Positions 27,764-37,900 of a stretch of 64,000 nt of DNA are shown piece after piece (within the stretch, counting starts at the first letter, position 1; each line of letters starts with the position of its first letter). The stretch is taken from NCBI GenBank assembly GCA_016742095.1, contig JACVCJ010000004.1, forward strand, positions 62,001 to 126,000, in the 5' to 3' direction. The DNA is from Bacteroidia bacterium (lineage in GTDB: Bacteria; Bacteroidota; Bacteroidia; CAIKAF01). Below the pieces are notes generated by a model. The model had not been told where the DNA came from. It saw only the letters and a list, made by a program, of their open reading frames with translations, and did no database searches. Made by a program: the position numbers and the translations under genes.

Positions 27764-29167
27764 ATGAATGTATTAGAAAAAATTTTCACGACAAATCAAT
27801 TAACGGAAGTATTTACTCCTAATACTGTAGCAAAATTAACTTATGTAAAAAGACAGACCATCGATTCTGATCTTGAAAAGTATTTACAAATACCAGGTAA
27901 TCAGATAATTATTTATGGGCATTCGGGCGGTGGTAAGACAACATTGCTCAGGAACAAGCTAAGCGAAATTGGGCAAAATTATATTAAGACACATTGTGAG
28001 TCTACAACAACTTTCAATGATTTGCTCATGCAAGCGTTTGACGAACTTAATATTTTCTATATTCAAGAAAGAAGTACTAATAGCCAATATTCTATTAGTA
28101 CTGAGTTAAAGGCAGAATATCTGGGAATAAGTTCCAAAGTCACCTCAAATTATACAGAAATGCAGGGTGAGAAGAGCATTAGGATAATTCCTCCTCAACT
28201 TACACCTCAAAAGTTAGCTCAATTTTTAGGTGAAATTAATTGCTTATGGATTATAGAAGACTTCCATAAAGTGGCGGAGCATGAGAAAAAGAGAATAGCA
28301 GATGTTATTAAGATTTTTATAGATGCTGCTAATGACTATAAAAAGGTTAAAATAGTGTGTATTGGTGCTGTAGGAACGGCAAGAGAATTGATTGAATTGG
28401 ATAATAATTTGAATAATAGAATTGTAGAATTGTTTGTGCCTCTTTTAACAGATGATGAAATAGATAGTATTGTTGTCAAGGGTTTTGATCTTCTTAATGT
28501 TTCAATTACAGACGATTTGAAGGGTAAAATTGTCTATTATTCAAATAATTTAGCTTCAATAACTCATCAAATTTGCTATGATTTATGTTTTCACTCGAGA
28601 ATTCAGAAATCGAAGTTCTTATCTAAACGGCTTAGAAATAATACGTTTAAGGATGCTGTTAATTCATATGTACGCAAAAATTCAGATACTTTTACTAAGA
28701 TATATGATACTATAATTTGCCAACGATATGGATGGCACGTATTGAAAACATTCGAACATCTAGAAAAGGAGCATCTCTCGTTTGATGAAATTAAAACTAA
28801 AATTCCTAATCAAAAAAGGCCAAGTGACGAAGAACTTTTAAATTATTTAGAACAACTAGGCTCCCCAGAATATAAGGAAATTGTAAGGTATGATAGGAGT
28901 TCAATGAAGTATTCAATTTCGAGTCCATTCTTTAAGGCATTTTTAAAAATGAAACTTGCTTTGGAAAAGGCGGAAAAAAATGAGACTATGGCTCGAAAAA
29001 AGAAGAAAATGAATAATAAATACTCAATAGCAGATAGCACTTATACTTTGGTTACATCGAATGTAATATTTGATGAGGCGTTTTTTATTCAATATAATGA
29101 TATATTAGAAACAATGCTTAATGAGGAAACAAAGGTTCATAGAACTTTGAGAATTAGTAAAATGTAG
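27764..29167 (+). CDS. P-loop NTPase of a candidate defence cassette
   Basis: The 467-residue protein has a clear Walker A, GHSGGGKTT (52-60), and a Walker B, LWIIEDFHK (near 160-167), with an arrangement typical of AAA/STAND-like ATPases. Sensor-like IVCIGAVGTAREL follows. The C-terminal 170 residues are helical and may contain a winged-helix or substrate-binding region; one basic stretch reads MARKKKKMNNKY. No signal peptide or membrane segment is seen. Codon usage is AT-rich and unlike neighbouring genes, suggesting recent transfer. It ends 77 bases from the convergent GHKL gene. I do not recognise the exact family, so an anti-phage role is inference from architecture and context. Confidence 0.75.
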   Translation: MNVLEKIFTTNQLTEVFTPNTVAKLTYVKRQTIDSDLEKYLQIPGNQIIIYGHSGGGKTTLLRNKLSEIGQNYIKTHCESTTTFNDLLMQAFDELNIFYIQERSTNSQYSISTELKAEYLGISSKVTSNYTEMQGEKSIRIIPPQLTPQKLAQFLGEINCLWIIEDFHKVAEHEKKRIADVIKIFIDAANDYKKVKIVCIGAVGTARELIELDNNLNNRIVELFVPLLTDDEIDSIVVKGFDLLNVSITDDLKGKIVYYSNNLASITHQICYDLCFHSRIQKSKFLSKRLRNNTFKDAVNSYVRKNSDTFTKIYDTIICQRYGWHVLKTFEHLEKEHLSFDEIKTKIPNQKRPSDEELLNYLEQLGSPEYKEIVRYDRSSMKYSISSPFFKAFLKMKLALEKAEKNETMARKKKKMNNKYSIADSTYTLVTSNVIFDEAFFIQYNDILETMLNEETKVHRTLRISKM

Positions 29168-29244
29168 TTAAAGAAAGAAGAGATTCAGAACGGCCTCTGT
29201 GCTTTTTTAGAAAGATGATCTGCGCTGGTGTATATTTAGGGAGA

Positions 29245-31200
29245 TTAGAAATCACTCGGCAGGTACTTTTTATACTTACTTTTTAAATACTCTAATCCTT
29301 CTTCGTTATCTTGTAAATTAAGATTAAGTTTTTCCCGTATAAACTCATGTCTTTGTTTTGCTTCGCTTATTATATCGCCCCAAGAGAGTATAAAAACATC
29401 GAAATTGTCTCCTTCAGTTACATGCCCAAATTTTCTATTCTTTTGACTCAAGTGTGGGGCCAATTCCTTAGCAACGTCTTTTGTGACAAGGATGAATTTC
29501 CATCTTGTTTTTCCTTTGGGGAATCTTTTATCTGTTGAAACCTTTGAGGCATAAGACATAATTTGTCCCATTTCCGTGAGGCCGGCATCCAATTTAGGGC
29601 GCTTCAACTCGATCACTAGGTTTTCTTTACCTGCTGTGCCCATGCTATATTGTTGCCAAAGACAAACATCCGGAATAGTTCCGAGATCCTGATTATCAGA
29701 AGTGTTTACTACATCTTCAAAATCATCCCGGTTAAGGCAATCTTTCAGATAAGCTTTTAGGACATTCTTTAACGTTAAATCATCAACTCCATAGGTATAT
29801 TCATCGCCAAAAATCCAGGTTTCTTCTACGATAATCTTGTGTAAATGTTTTCTTTCCAGAACGTGCTTATTTAGATCTTTATCATAAATTATCTGTTCCA
29901 GGCCATTAAGAAAACTCAACCGGTTTTTTACTACAGTCATTGCATCTATAATGTTCGAGAGAGATGTGGTTTCAAGTAAGTCTGCTAAATCATCCCGCTG
30001 TTCTTCCGGCAATTCAATTACTTCACTAAGAATCTTTCTTAAATTTTTTGAGTCGTTTTCAAGTGCCTCACTCAATAGTGAGAGGGTAAGTTTTTTACTT
30101 TTATCATCTTGCTCGTTAAAAGACGGCAAATATTCATGCACTTGTAAAGCAACTATATCAAAAACCTGTCTTTTTGAAACTTCAAAAACATTTTCAGCTG
30201 GTTCTTTATATGGGTATAACCCTTTTTGTTTCAAATCCTCAATGAACTCTTTTGAATACTCATGAAGTCTCTTTTTTACATATTCGCGTGCGAATTCTCT
30301 CGCAGCTTTCATGACACTAGTTAAAGTCTCATCTGATTCATAGAAATCAAGCGTATTTTCTCTATGGAGAGATTCAATATAGACGGATTGTATAAATATT
30401 GAGATTGGAATGCTGGAACGTATTCCTAAATTTGTCTCTTCAAATGGAATTCCTTGTGCATTACATAAATAAGTCTTCTTCTTATTTTCAAAATTCCATT
30501 CTATAACTTTTACTATAAATTTGTACGAAAGATTTTCTACAGTAGCATCAATAGTTATTTCATCTGTATTTTTAATTAAAGAGCTAAACTGCAACTCACT
30601 TCCATTTACGTATATTTTGAATATTGGGTAACTAATCCAGTATGAGGCAAATTTTTCTTCTAATTCTTTTCGGTTCTCTGCATTAAGAGCATGATCCGCA
30701 TTTTTAATATTAATATTATTAATTTCAACAGTGAATCCTTTTTCTCCCTCTCCCTTTTTTAGCTGTTTTAAATCACTAAGTTCTGTTTTGGATAAATGGT
30801 TTCGGTCAATAGAAAGCGTAAACTCAGAGATTCCATTATTAACTTCATAGCGACTTGTAAATTTCACAAAGTCTCCAAGCGATAATGACTTATATCTTCC
30901 TTTACCTTCTTTCCCATGATACTGTCTCCCATTCGGACTCTGTGTTTTAGTTTTTTTCTCAGAGCCACCGATTCGTGAAAAAATATCCTGGGCCTTCTCA
31001 TAGGATAATCCATGACCATTATCTCTTACTATGATATACTCATATCCTTCAATTCCAGTCCTTTTGAAGTCAACATGTACTTCTGAGGCATCTGCATCAA
31101 GAGAATTCCAAAGGAGTTCAGCTAAAGAATTTATTCCATTGGCCTTTGAAAGGGATTCAATATGATCCTTTTCAACACCTATATCTATTGTTTTACTCAT
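29245..31200 (-). CDS. GHKL ATPase fused to a PD-(D/E)XK-like nuclease domain
   Basis: The 651-residue protein opens with a Bergerat ATP-binding fold like Hsp90/MutL/MORC. It shows ELLWNSLDADA (the E...N...D box), VRDNGHGLS (DxGxG) and YHGKEGKGRYKSLSLGD (glycine-rich lid). An S5-like middle domain and a helical region follow. The C-terminal 150 residues carry TIPDVCLW (Asp511) and NLVIELKRPK (Glu531, Lys533), the D...(E/D)xK pattern of restriction-endonuclease folds. This architecture is known in bacterial defence and MORC-like ATPases. The gene is AT-rich, convergent to the P-loop NTPase, and preceded by palindromic operator-like DNA. Nuclease activity is inferred. Confidence 0.8.
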   Translation of the reverse strand: MSKTIDIGVEKDHIESLSKANGINSLAELLWNSLDADASEVHVDFKRTGIEGYEYIIVRDNGHGLSYEKAQDIFSRIGGSEKKTKTQSPNGRQYHGKEGKGRYKSLSLGDFVKFTSRYEVNNGISEFTLSIDRNHLSKTELSDLKQLKKGEGEKGFTVEINNINIKNADHALNAENRKELEEKFASYWISYPIFKIYVNGSELQFSSLIKNTDEITIDATVENLSYKFIVKVIEWNFENKKKTYLCNAQGIPFEETNLGIRSSIPISIFIQSVYIESLHRENTLDFYESDETLTSVMKAAREFAREYVKKRLHEYSKEFIEDLKQKGLYPYKEPAENVFEVSKRQVFDIVALQVHEYLPSFNEQDDKSKKLTLSLLSEALENDSKNLRKILSEVIELPEEQRDDLADLLETTSLSNIIDAMTVVKNRLSFLNGLEQIIYDKDLNKHVLERKHLHKIIVEETWIFGDEYTYGVDDLTLKNVLKAYLKDCLNRDDFEDVVNTSDNQDLGTIPDVCLWQQYSMGTAGKENLVIELKRPKLDAGLTEMGQIMSYASKVSTDKRFPKGKTRWKFILVTKDVAKELAPHLSQKNRKFGHVTEGDNFDVFILSWGDIISEAKQRHEFIREKLNLNLQDNEEGLEYLKSKYKKYLPSDF

Positions 31201-31220
31201 TGATGATTTTTTACATTAAT

Positions 31221-31246
31221 CCTACTAGTAGGTATACTACTATACC
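31221..31246. promoter_or_regulatory. Overlapping palindromes upstream of the GHKL gene
   Basis: CCTACTAGTAGG (31221-31232) is a perfect 12-base palindrome. It overlaps the inverted repeat GGTATA-ctac-TATACC (31231-31246). They lie in the 62-base gap between the XRE regulator stop and the GHKL start. An operator bound by the neighbouring HTH protein is plausible. Confidence 0.5.
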
Positions 31247-31262
31247 TTCAATAAATGCGAGA

Positions 31263-31691
31263 CTACTTCCGATCCCCAATTAACCGCTCCAACCTAGCCA
31301 TCATCTCATCCTTTTCTTTGAGCATACGCTCGTACAGCGCCATTTTCTCCTCGTGCAGCTTTCTTATTTCCTCGATGGGATTAAAGTTGAACGTAGAATT
31401 CGGATTGCCCACGCAGGCATTATCCCCGAATGTATTTGCAATCACATTCACCGCCTGCTCTTCATCAAAATTCTGAATCGCCTCCACGGGCAGCTTCAGC
31501 ACTTCGGCGATCTGTTTCAGGATGTTGTCTTCGATGGTTTCGCGCTGTTCCAGCAGAGAGATCTTTTGCTGGTTCCTCTCGCTAAAAGCGAGACCGCCTA
31601 ATTCCCAGGCAAGGGCGTCCTGCTTTATGCCCAGCATCTCGCGGAAGCGTTTAATATTGCGGCCCTGGTGTATTTTAGTGCTGTTGCGCAT
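31263..31691 (-). CDS. XRE-family transcriptional regulator
   Basis: The 142-residue protein has an N-terminal XRE helix-turn-helix (residues about 10-65: IKRFREMLGIKQDALAWEL, then QQKISLLEQRETI) and a C-terminal coiled coil (EEIRKLHEEKMALYERMLKE). The coiled coil is likely for dimerisation. Codon usage is like the main genome rather than the AT-rich block next to it. It lies just upstream of the GHKL gene on the same strand, with palindromic DNA between them, so it may control that gene; this is inference. It could equally be a resident regulator next to an insertion. Confidence 0.82.
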   Translation of the reverse strand: MRNSTKIHQGRNIKRFREMLGIKQDALAWELGGLAFSERNQQKISLLEQRETIEDNILKQIAEVLKLPVEAIQNFDEEQAVNVIANTFGDNACVGNPNSTFNFNPIEEIRKLHEEKMALYERMLKEKDEMMARLERLIGDRK

Positions 31692-31760
31692 TTGGTAAAG
31701 ATTTAGGTGTTAAAGATATGCTTTTTAAGGGATAGCTAATATAGGGGTTTTTGTGGTATT

Positions 31761-32345
31761 TTACAGGCGCTGTACTGCGGGTTTGTCAGGGGCTTCCAGT
31801 CCGCTGAGCAGTTGTTTTACGCGGGGCTTGTTGAGGCGGCCGGTCGTGTTGCGTATGCGCAGCTGCTCTTCAAAAGACAGGAAAACGGGCACCAGCTTAC
31901 GGATGTCGATACGCAGCAGGCGGCTTATGATCACCAGGTCTTTCAGTGTAAAGGGTTTGAAGCCGTTCATCAGTTCAGACATGTGGGTTTTGCTTTTGTG
32001 CCCCAGCAGGGCGGCCAGGTCTTCCTGGCTCAGGTCGTACTGCTTTAGTTTTTTACGGATGTGCTGTTTGCGTTCTTCCATAAACAGGCGCTCTTCTTCG
32101 GCCAGGCGTTCGGCCAGATCGCTCCGGCGCAGCTGCTCGTCGTCTATAGGGTCTGCCTGGCTCCAGTGTGCTTTTTCATAGGCTGCAATGAGGCTGCGAA
32201 GTTTTGCCCGCTGTTCTTTATAACGGGCATCTTCTTTGGCCAGCAGGCGTAGTTTACGGTCGGCGATCAGTGCGCGTTCGTAATCCAGCTCATTACTAAG
32301 GGAGCCGGCTTCTATGAATTCTTCTATGTCGAAAAGTGTGTTCAT
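31761..32345 (-). CDS. HTH protein, antitoxin-like
   Basis: The 194-residue protein has a long charged helical N-terminal half (residues about 20-95, rich in Arg, Glu and Leu) and then an XRE-type helix-turn-helix (KQYDLSQEDLAALLGHKSKT, then MSELMNGFKPFTLKDLVIIS). The layout resembles HigA-type antitoxin regulators in which the HTH is C-terminal. No toxin-sized gene lies directly upstream on the same strand. It may therefore be an orphan antitoxin or a stand-alone regulator. The downstream XRE gene is 69 bases away on the same strand. Confidence 0.75.
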   Translation of the reverse strand: MNTLFDIEEFIEAGSLSNELDYERALIADRKLRLLAKEDARYKEQRAKLRSLIAAYEKAHWSQADPIDDEQLRRSDLAERLAEEERLFMEERKQHIRKKLKQYDLSQEDLAALLGHKSKTHMSELMNGFKPFTLKDLVIISRLLRIDIRKLVPVFLSFEEQLRIRNTTGRLNKPRVKQLLSGLEAPDKPAVQRL

Positions 32346-32647
32346 GTTGTTCTTTGGGGTTGTGATGCCTTGTATGCTTTATTTTAGAAAGGTAGCATAA
32401 GGCATCATCTTCAAACATACAAAAAGTTTCGTAAATAACCGAACTTATTTTTAGGATCTGTTTGCTGATTCGTTCTCCCTCTGTGGGTTTACATAGGTTG
32501 CGGCGCTTCTTTATATGTTCCTCAGTTCTTTACCGGTGAAACATCATCTTGAGCCCTAACGTTAAATCGAATGGCTATAAGCTCACAGCTATTTTTTTCT
32601 ATCTTTAGTACCACACTAATTCCCATAACCCTCCTGCACCACACGAT
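32346..32647. other. 302-base divergent intergenic region
   Basis: It separates the antitoxin-like HTH gene (minus) from the secreted protein gene at 32648 (plus). A minus-strand TATGTTTG box is at 32412-32419. No remnant of a toxin gene was found in any frame on the minus strand. Confidence 0.45.
32412..32419 (-). promoter_or_regulatory. Bacteroidota -7 box (TATGTTTG)
   Basis: An exact TAnnTTTG match on the minus strand, 66 bases before the start of the antitoxin-like HTH gene. No convincing -33 TTG was found. Confidence 0.4.
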
Positions 32648-33859
32648 ATGCGTATATGCATCCACACACTTTTTTTACTGGCCGCCACCTGCGGAATCTG
32701 CCGCCTTTCCTATACGCAGGCGCAGCCTTACCAGAGCGTTGATCTTTACTTTTCGGAGGCCGGTAAAGACATGTACAAACCTGAAGATATGCTGGTACTG
32801 CCGGACGGTTCGGTATTGATCGCCACTCATTTCCGCACGGAGTATACCGATAGCATACGGGGTATAACCTGGCAAAGAAAAAAGTCCGGGGGCGGACTGA
32901 TCTGGCTGAATGCCCGCCTGGAAAAGGAGCGGGAACTGGTATTCCCGGACTACAATATAGACCGGCTTGTCCATTATAAGGGACGCACCTTTCTGGCCGG
33001 CAATGCGCCTTCTTTTTCCTGGCGCTACGACCCCGCATGGGTGGCCGAAATAAACAGGAAGGGCGAGATACTCTGGGAGAAAAAGCTGTGCAGGACCTGT
33101 GCCTATGCCTATATGCAGGATATGACGGCAGACAGCGCCGGCAACCTGTACGCGCTGCTGCTGAAGGAACGTGACTATATACGGGAACGCGTGAAAAAAG
33201 TAAAGGTCCCTGCCGGGAACGGTAGAGACAGCATTGTAGATATTATAAGCGTAGATGAGGGCCGCCTGAAACTGTACAGCATCTCCCCGGAAGGGAAACG
33301 GAACTGGCAGGCAATGGCAGATGAACCCAATTATGAAGGGCTCTGGGATGCAGAGCTGAAGGTGACAGGCTCTGGCTTTGACATTAGTTTCTACGATCTG
33401 ACACTGATGGGGCCCCGCCATACCTGGATGCGCGCCGACCGCAAGGTGAAGAGACCGCTACCTTTCAGCCAGGATAAGATATACCTTACACATTCCGGAG
33501 CACTTACCTGGAATACAGATGCCGGGAAACTGAAATGGTACGAAGCCGGGATGCTGAAAAACACCACGGACGCGCCGGAAACAGCGTATGGCTACCTGCC
33601 GCCCGATCATCTGCTGCCGCTGGAAAACGGCGGGTACTTTGCATTCAATACCCGTGGTTATAATTTCAATTGTACCTGGCTGGACAAAGACCTGCGTATA
33701 CAAAAGACAAAAAATTACCCGGGGATCCGGAAGGTTGCGGCGAAAAAGGTTCAGCTTATGCCGGACGGCTCCGTGCTTGTACTGAACCGGTCTACAGTGC
33801 TGCCGGAATATGACCCGGACAAGTATATGTACATTAAACTGCTGCGGCTGGAACCCTGA
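32648..33859 (+). CDS. Secreted protein of unknown function, propeller-like
   Basis: The 403-residue protein has a hydrophobic signal (LFLLAATCGICRLSYTQAQ). The mature protein contains recurring motifs of the type LPDGSVLIATHF, ADSAGNLYALLL, NGGYFAFNTRG and MPDGSVLVLNRS. These recall blades of a beta-propeller (NHL- or PQQ-like). Cys pairs occur in LCRTCAYAY. No enzyme family is recognised. A small lipoprotein gene follows after ten bases, so the two are probably co-transcribed. Confidence 0.72.
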   Translation: MRICIHTLFLLAATCGICRLSYTQAQPYQSVDLYFSEAGKDMYKPEDMLVLPDGSVLIATHFRTEYTDSIRGITWQRKKSGGGLIWLNARLEKERELVFPDYNIDRLVHYKGRTFLAGNAPSFSWRYDPAWVAEINRKGEILWEKKLCRTCAYAYMQDMTADSAGNLYALLLKERDYIRERVKKVKVPAGNGRDSIVDIISVDEGRLKLYSISPEGKRNWQAMADEPNYEGLWDAELKVTGSGFDISFYDLTLMGPRHTWMRADRKVKRPLPFSQDKIYLTHSGALTWNTDAGKLKWYEAGMLKNTTDAPETAYGYLPPDHLLPLENGGYFAFNTRGYNFNCTWLDKDLRIQKTKNYPGIRKVAAKKVQLMPDGSVLVLNRSTVLPEYDPDKYMYIKLLRLEP

Positions 33860-33869
33860 TACCTGAAAT

Positions 33870-34319
33870 ATGAAAAATATCCTGCTGAAAAAAACACCTT
33901 GGCTGTCCGCGCTGTTTTTACTTTTACTGACGGCCTGCAGCCACCGCGAAGTAAAGGGCATACGTATCGGGGATACCCTGTATCAGCAGCAGGACTGGCA
34001 GGAGAACCGGGAGCTTTGTATGTTGATAGAACGTAACCTGGAAGGCGATCCGGAAGCGTTACGCAGGATAGCGGCCTTGCATTGCGGCGATGGCGCAGGC
34101 TGTTACGATCTGGGACAGGTAATTACACAGATCATTTACCGCCGGGGCGAAAAAGATTTTGCGGAAACAATACAACAGGCAGGCCCTGGGAATCTGCCGC
34201 GTCTGAAGAGCCTGATACGCGCCGGACTCGAATATGGCGACCAGGAAGGAGACGGGCATGCGGACGAACGTTCGGTCGAAGAAACATTTCCGCTGCTGAA
34301 CAAAATGCTGTCCGATTAA
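33870..34319 (+). CDS. Small lipoprotein of unknown function
   Basis: The 149-residue protein has a signal peptide with lipobox LLTAC (FLLLLTACSHREV), so it is a predicted lipoprotein. The mature part is helical, with a Cys pair (HCGDGAGC) and an acidic C-terminus (DQEGDGHADERS). No family is recognised. It sits ten bases after the propeller-like protein gene and is likely its partner; this is inference. Confidence 0.68.
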   Translation: MKNILLKKTPWLSALFLLLLTACSHREVKGIRIGDTLYQQQDWQENRELCMLIERNLEGDPEALRRIAALHCGDGAGCYDLGQVITQIIYRRGEKDFAETIQQAGPGNLPRLKSLIRAGLEYGDQEGDGHADERSVEETFPLLNKMLSD

Positions 34320-34557
34320 ATTTCTATCCAGGCTACCGATGAACAGAAGCGTTTGTTGTTGTATCGTACGGGTTGCTTGTTACCAACTCTCTAACCCGGA
34401 CCTCCATTTTTTGTTTTCCCCGTTTTTCTATCTTCAGCTCCGATGCTCTGCTACAAATTGCGCAATTATCGAATAATACACTAATGTCTATTTTTTGAAA
34501 TAACGTCTATTTATTTGTGCAATAATGTCTAAATTTTAATGAATAGCCCCGCACGAG

Positions 34558-34587
34558 GCCCGGTCTCACTGTAAGCGAGGCGCGCCC
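34558..34587. repeat. Hairpin repeat, copy 1 (left of Tc locus)
   Basis: GCCCGGTCTC, then a short spacer, then AGCGAGGCGCGCCC. The arms partly pair (CTC...GAG). The same words occur at 53351-53379 in the same orientation, and related hairpins occur at 53955-53973 and 62982-63016. Confidence 0.65.
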
Positions 34588-34735
34588 AAAAGAAAAAAAC
34601 CGCTGCCGCTAATGTTTTCGGCTGTATTCTCGGTCTGTAAATGCCTGTTTAATTGATTTGTAGGAAATAGTTCAGAAGGTTTCCCTTTCCCGGACTGACG
34701 TTGCTGCCCTGTTGAAATTTTTTTTGCACGCAAAG

Positions 34736-34767
34736 TTGCAGATGTAAAAAAAATAACGATACATTTG
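34736..34767 (+). promoter_or_regulatory. Candidate promoter of the Tc toxin operon
   Basis: TTG at 34736-34738 and an exact TACATTTG at 34760-34767 are separated by 21 bases, within the Bacteroidota range. The expected leader is about 140 bases. Confidence 0.55.
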
Positions 34768-34915
34768 GCTCATAACCTTACCCTTATGCATATCTTATCT
34801 GCTTTACCGTACCCAAAACCCCGCATATTATTTTTAAACAGCTCGCCGGAATTCTGTGTTCCGGGCTTAGCATGCGTTCTGCAGGCTGATGTGAAACCGT
34901 TTACTGTAGTATGCC

Positions 34916-37900
34916 ATGGAGTTCAGTACGCTTAATATACAGGACCTCCAGCTGGAGCATACGCTGGACGTGAACCCCGCTACAGGCACCGCAGCCGCGT
35001 CCGTGGCCGTTCCTCTGCCCGAAGGACGCAGCGGTTTCGGTCCCTCGCTCTCGCTGCACTACAGTTCCGGCGGGCGTAATTCGGTATTTGGCATGGGCTG
35101 GAGCCTTTCGGGAACTTCCTTTATTTCGCTGGATACCAAAAAAGGACTGCCCCGCTACGACGGTACGGAGAACTATGCCTTTAACGGCGGAATGAGCCTG
35201 GTGCCGCAGCTGGTAAAGAACGGGCAGGAATGGAAGCCCAAAAGCGCGGAGAACGCCGATTATTATATATACTATTATCGCTGTACGCAGGAAGGATCCT
35301 TTACCCGTTTTGAAAAATGGGTGCATAAAAGCAGCGGTGCCATACACTGGCGCACCCGCACGCGTGGCAATGTGATTTCGGTATTCGGCCTGGATGCCTC
35401 GGGAGTCACACGGATAGCTGATCCCGAACAGCCGGAACGCATCTTCAGCTGGCTGCTGGAAACCCAGTTCGACGACAGCGGCAATGCCATACAATACCGT
35501 TACAAAACGGAGAACGATAGCGGTGTAGATCCGCGTAAATCGTACGAGACCGGACGTATAAAGCGTTTTACTACCGGCGGTTTTGCACAGAAATACCTGG
35601 AACGTATACAGTACGGCAACACAAAACCTGTGACGCCTGCCCTGCAATGGGACCCGGGTAACAGCTGGCTTTTTGAGGCCGTGTTCGACTATGGCGAATA
35701 CGAAGCCCGACCTTATACGCAGAGCACCGCCAGGCCGGGCGCCGTATGGACCTGCCGGCCGGACCCCTTTTCGATATACAACCCGGGCTTTGAGATACGC
35801 AGTTACCGTCTCTGCCGCCGTATACTGGTATTCCATCATTTTGCCGAACTGGCAGCGACCGCATCGCTGTGTGGAATATTTGAATGTGGCTATAATGAGA
35901 ATGCCGCAGGCACTACGCTGCAGACCATTTCGTATACCGGTGTGCGCCGTGATCTGTTCAGCGGACAATACAGTGAAAAACAACTGCCGGCCCTGCGTTT
36001 TACGTATACACAACCCGAACCGGCCCGCACTTTTACGGGTATCACCCGGCAAACGGCGGAAAACATCCCGGGCGGCTTTAACAACAGCCGTACCCGCCTG
36101 CTGGACCTTTTTGGCGAGGGATTGCCCGGGCTGCTTACCGAGTCGGCCAATACCTGGTACTACAAACCCAACCTGGGTAACGGCGAATTCGGCCGTCAGG
36201 AAACCATTATACAAAAACCCGCGCAGGACATGGGTATTTATGCCCTGGGCGATTTTGACCAGGACGGCAACCTGAACCTGTACACCCTGCAGGGCCGTAC
36301 GGCGGGCTATTACGAGTATGACCGCGATACGGAAAAATGGTCGGGCTTCCGCTCTTTTGAGAATATTCCGCAGGTAGGCCCGGCCCGCTTTATAGACCTG
36401 GATGCCGACGGTTTCCCGGACCTGCTGCTGGAGCGCGATGATAAAATGATCTGCTATCCCTTCAAGGGAAAAGAAGGTTTCGGGAATCCCTATGAGTTTG
36501 CCAAACCACATTCAACCCCGGGCTTTGCTCCTATGATCGGTGACAACGGGGCCCTCGATTATTTCCTGGCCGATATGACGGGCGACGGCCTGCCCGACCA
36601 GGTGTGTATACGCAATGGCCGGGTGGAATACTATCCCAACCTGGGCCATGGCCGCTTTGGCGAAGCCGTGCTCATGGAAAATGCCCCGCTGATGGATTTT
36701 GATACCAGTTTTGATGCCGGACGCATCCGCCTGTATGACCTGGACGGAAGCGGCACGGCCGATATCCTGTACATCGGCAACGGAGAGATACGCTACTGGC
36801 ACAACGCCTGCGGCAACGGCTTTACGGAAGGTGGCCGCATTACGGGCCTGCCCTGGATCGACAATGTAAGTTCGGCCATTATCCTGGACCTGGCCGGCAA
36901 CGGCATGCCTTCGCTGGTATGGTCGAGTTCTCTGGCCGGAGCACAACAGAGCCCGATACAGTACCTGGAGCTGACCGGGGGTGTAATTCCGCGCCTGCTC
37001 ATTTCTTCGGAGAACGGCATGGGCACCGAAATACGTATACGCTACGGCCATTCCGGGCAACACTACCTGAAAGCCGCCAGGGAAGGCCGTCCATGGATAT
37101 CCAAAATTCCGGCACATTTTACGGTGGCCGATGAAAAGATCATAACCGACCATATTACCCATACCCGTTTTGTAACTTCGTATATCTATCGGGATGGGCA
37201 GTACAACGGATCGGAGCGTACTTTTGTAACCTTCGGACTGATCGAACAGTTCGATACACAACTCTACGAAAATGCCTCGGTGACGGAAGACAAAGAGTAT
37301 GTAAAACCTGTCTGCACCCGTACCTGGATACATAACGGCCTGTTCGGATGGGAGCAGAAACGCAGTGCACAGTACTACGCCGGCGATACACAACGTCCGG
37401 CCCTGCCTTCACAATTCTTTGAACAGGATGAAGCCCTTTCCGCCTCCGATTTTGAATGTGGGCTGCGTGCACTGGCAGGCCGGGTATTGCGCCAGGAAGT
37501 ATACGCAGCCGATACGAACGGGAACTGTGCCGCAGATCCCTACCAGGTGATGCAGAATGCGTACTGTATACGAAAACTGCAGCCCGGAACGACAGAACGC
37601 GATTCCTGCTACTATGTGTACCAGAGCGAAAGCCTGAGCATGGTATACGAACAACGGTCCGCCGACCCCAAAACGGCCCATACGCTGGTGCTGGCCATGG
37701 GCCCCTACGGCGATCCTGAAAAACAGCTGAGTGTTTCCTATGCACGGCGCAGCAGCATAAGCGAGCGTCTGCCCGGACAAAGCCGCGATTACATCAGTGC
37801 TCTCGTCCATGCCTATACGCATACCGATACGGCAGACACTTACCTGGCCGGTACCCTGTACGAAAGCCGGAGTTTTGAAATAAATCACCTGCCACATGCA

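Larger units (their letters stand above)
34320..34915. other. 596-base regulatory region upstream of the Tc toxin locus
   Basis: This gap holds one copy of the hairpin repeat (34558-34587), an AT-rich stretch, and a good Bacteroidota promoter at 34736-34767. No open frame here shows recognisable protein features. The length suggests regulated expression of the toxin genes. Confidence 0.5.

Noticed and set aside
27494..31260. AT-rich block as a prophage or integrative element
   Set aside because: No integrase, transposase, tRNA end or phage structural gene is visible; composition alone supports transfer but not a mobile element type.
34901..36511. Long antisense frames over the Tc genes (also 45674-47242, 49877-50947 and 51560-53134)
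   Set aside because: All mirror the two Tc proteins, whose domain order is clear; the antisense products have no recognisable features.
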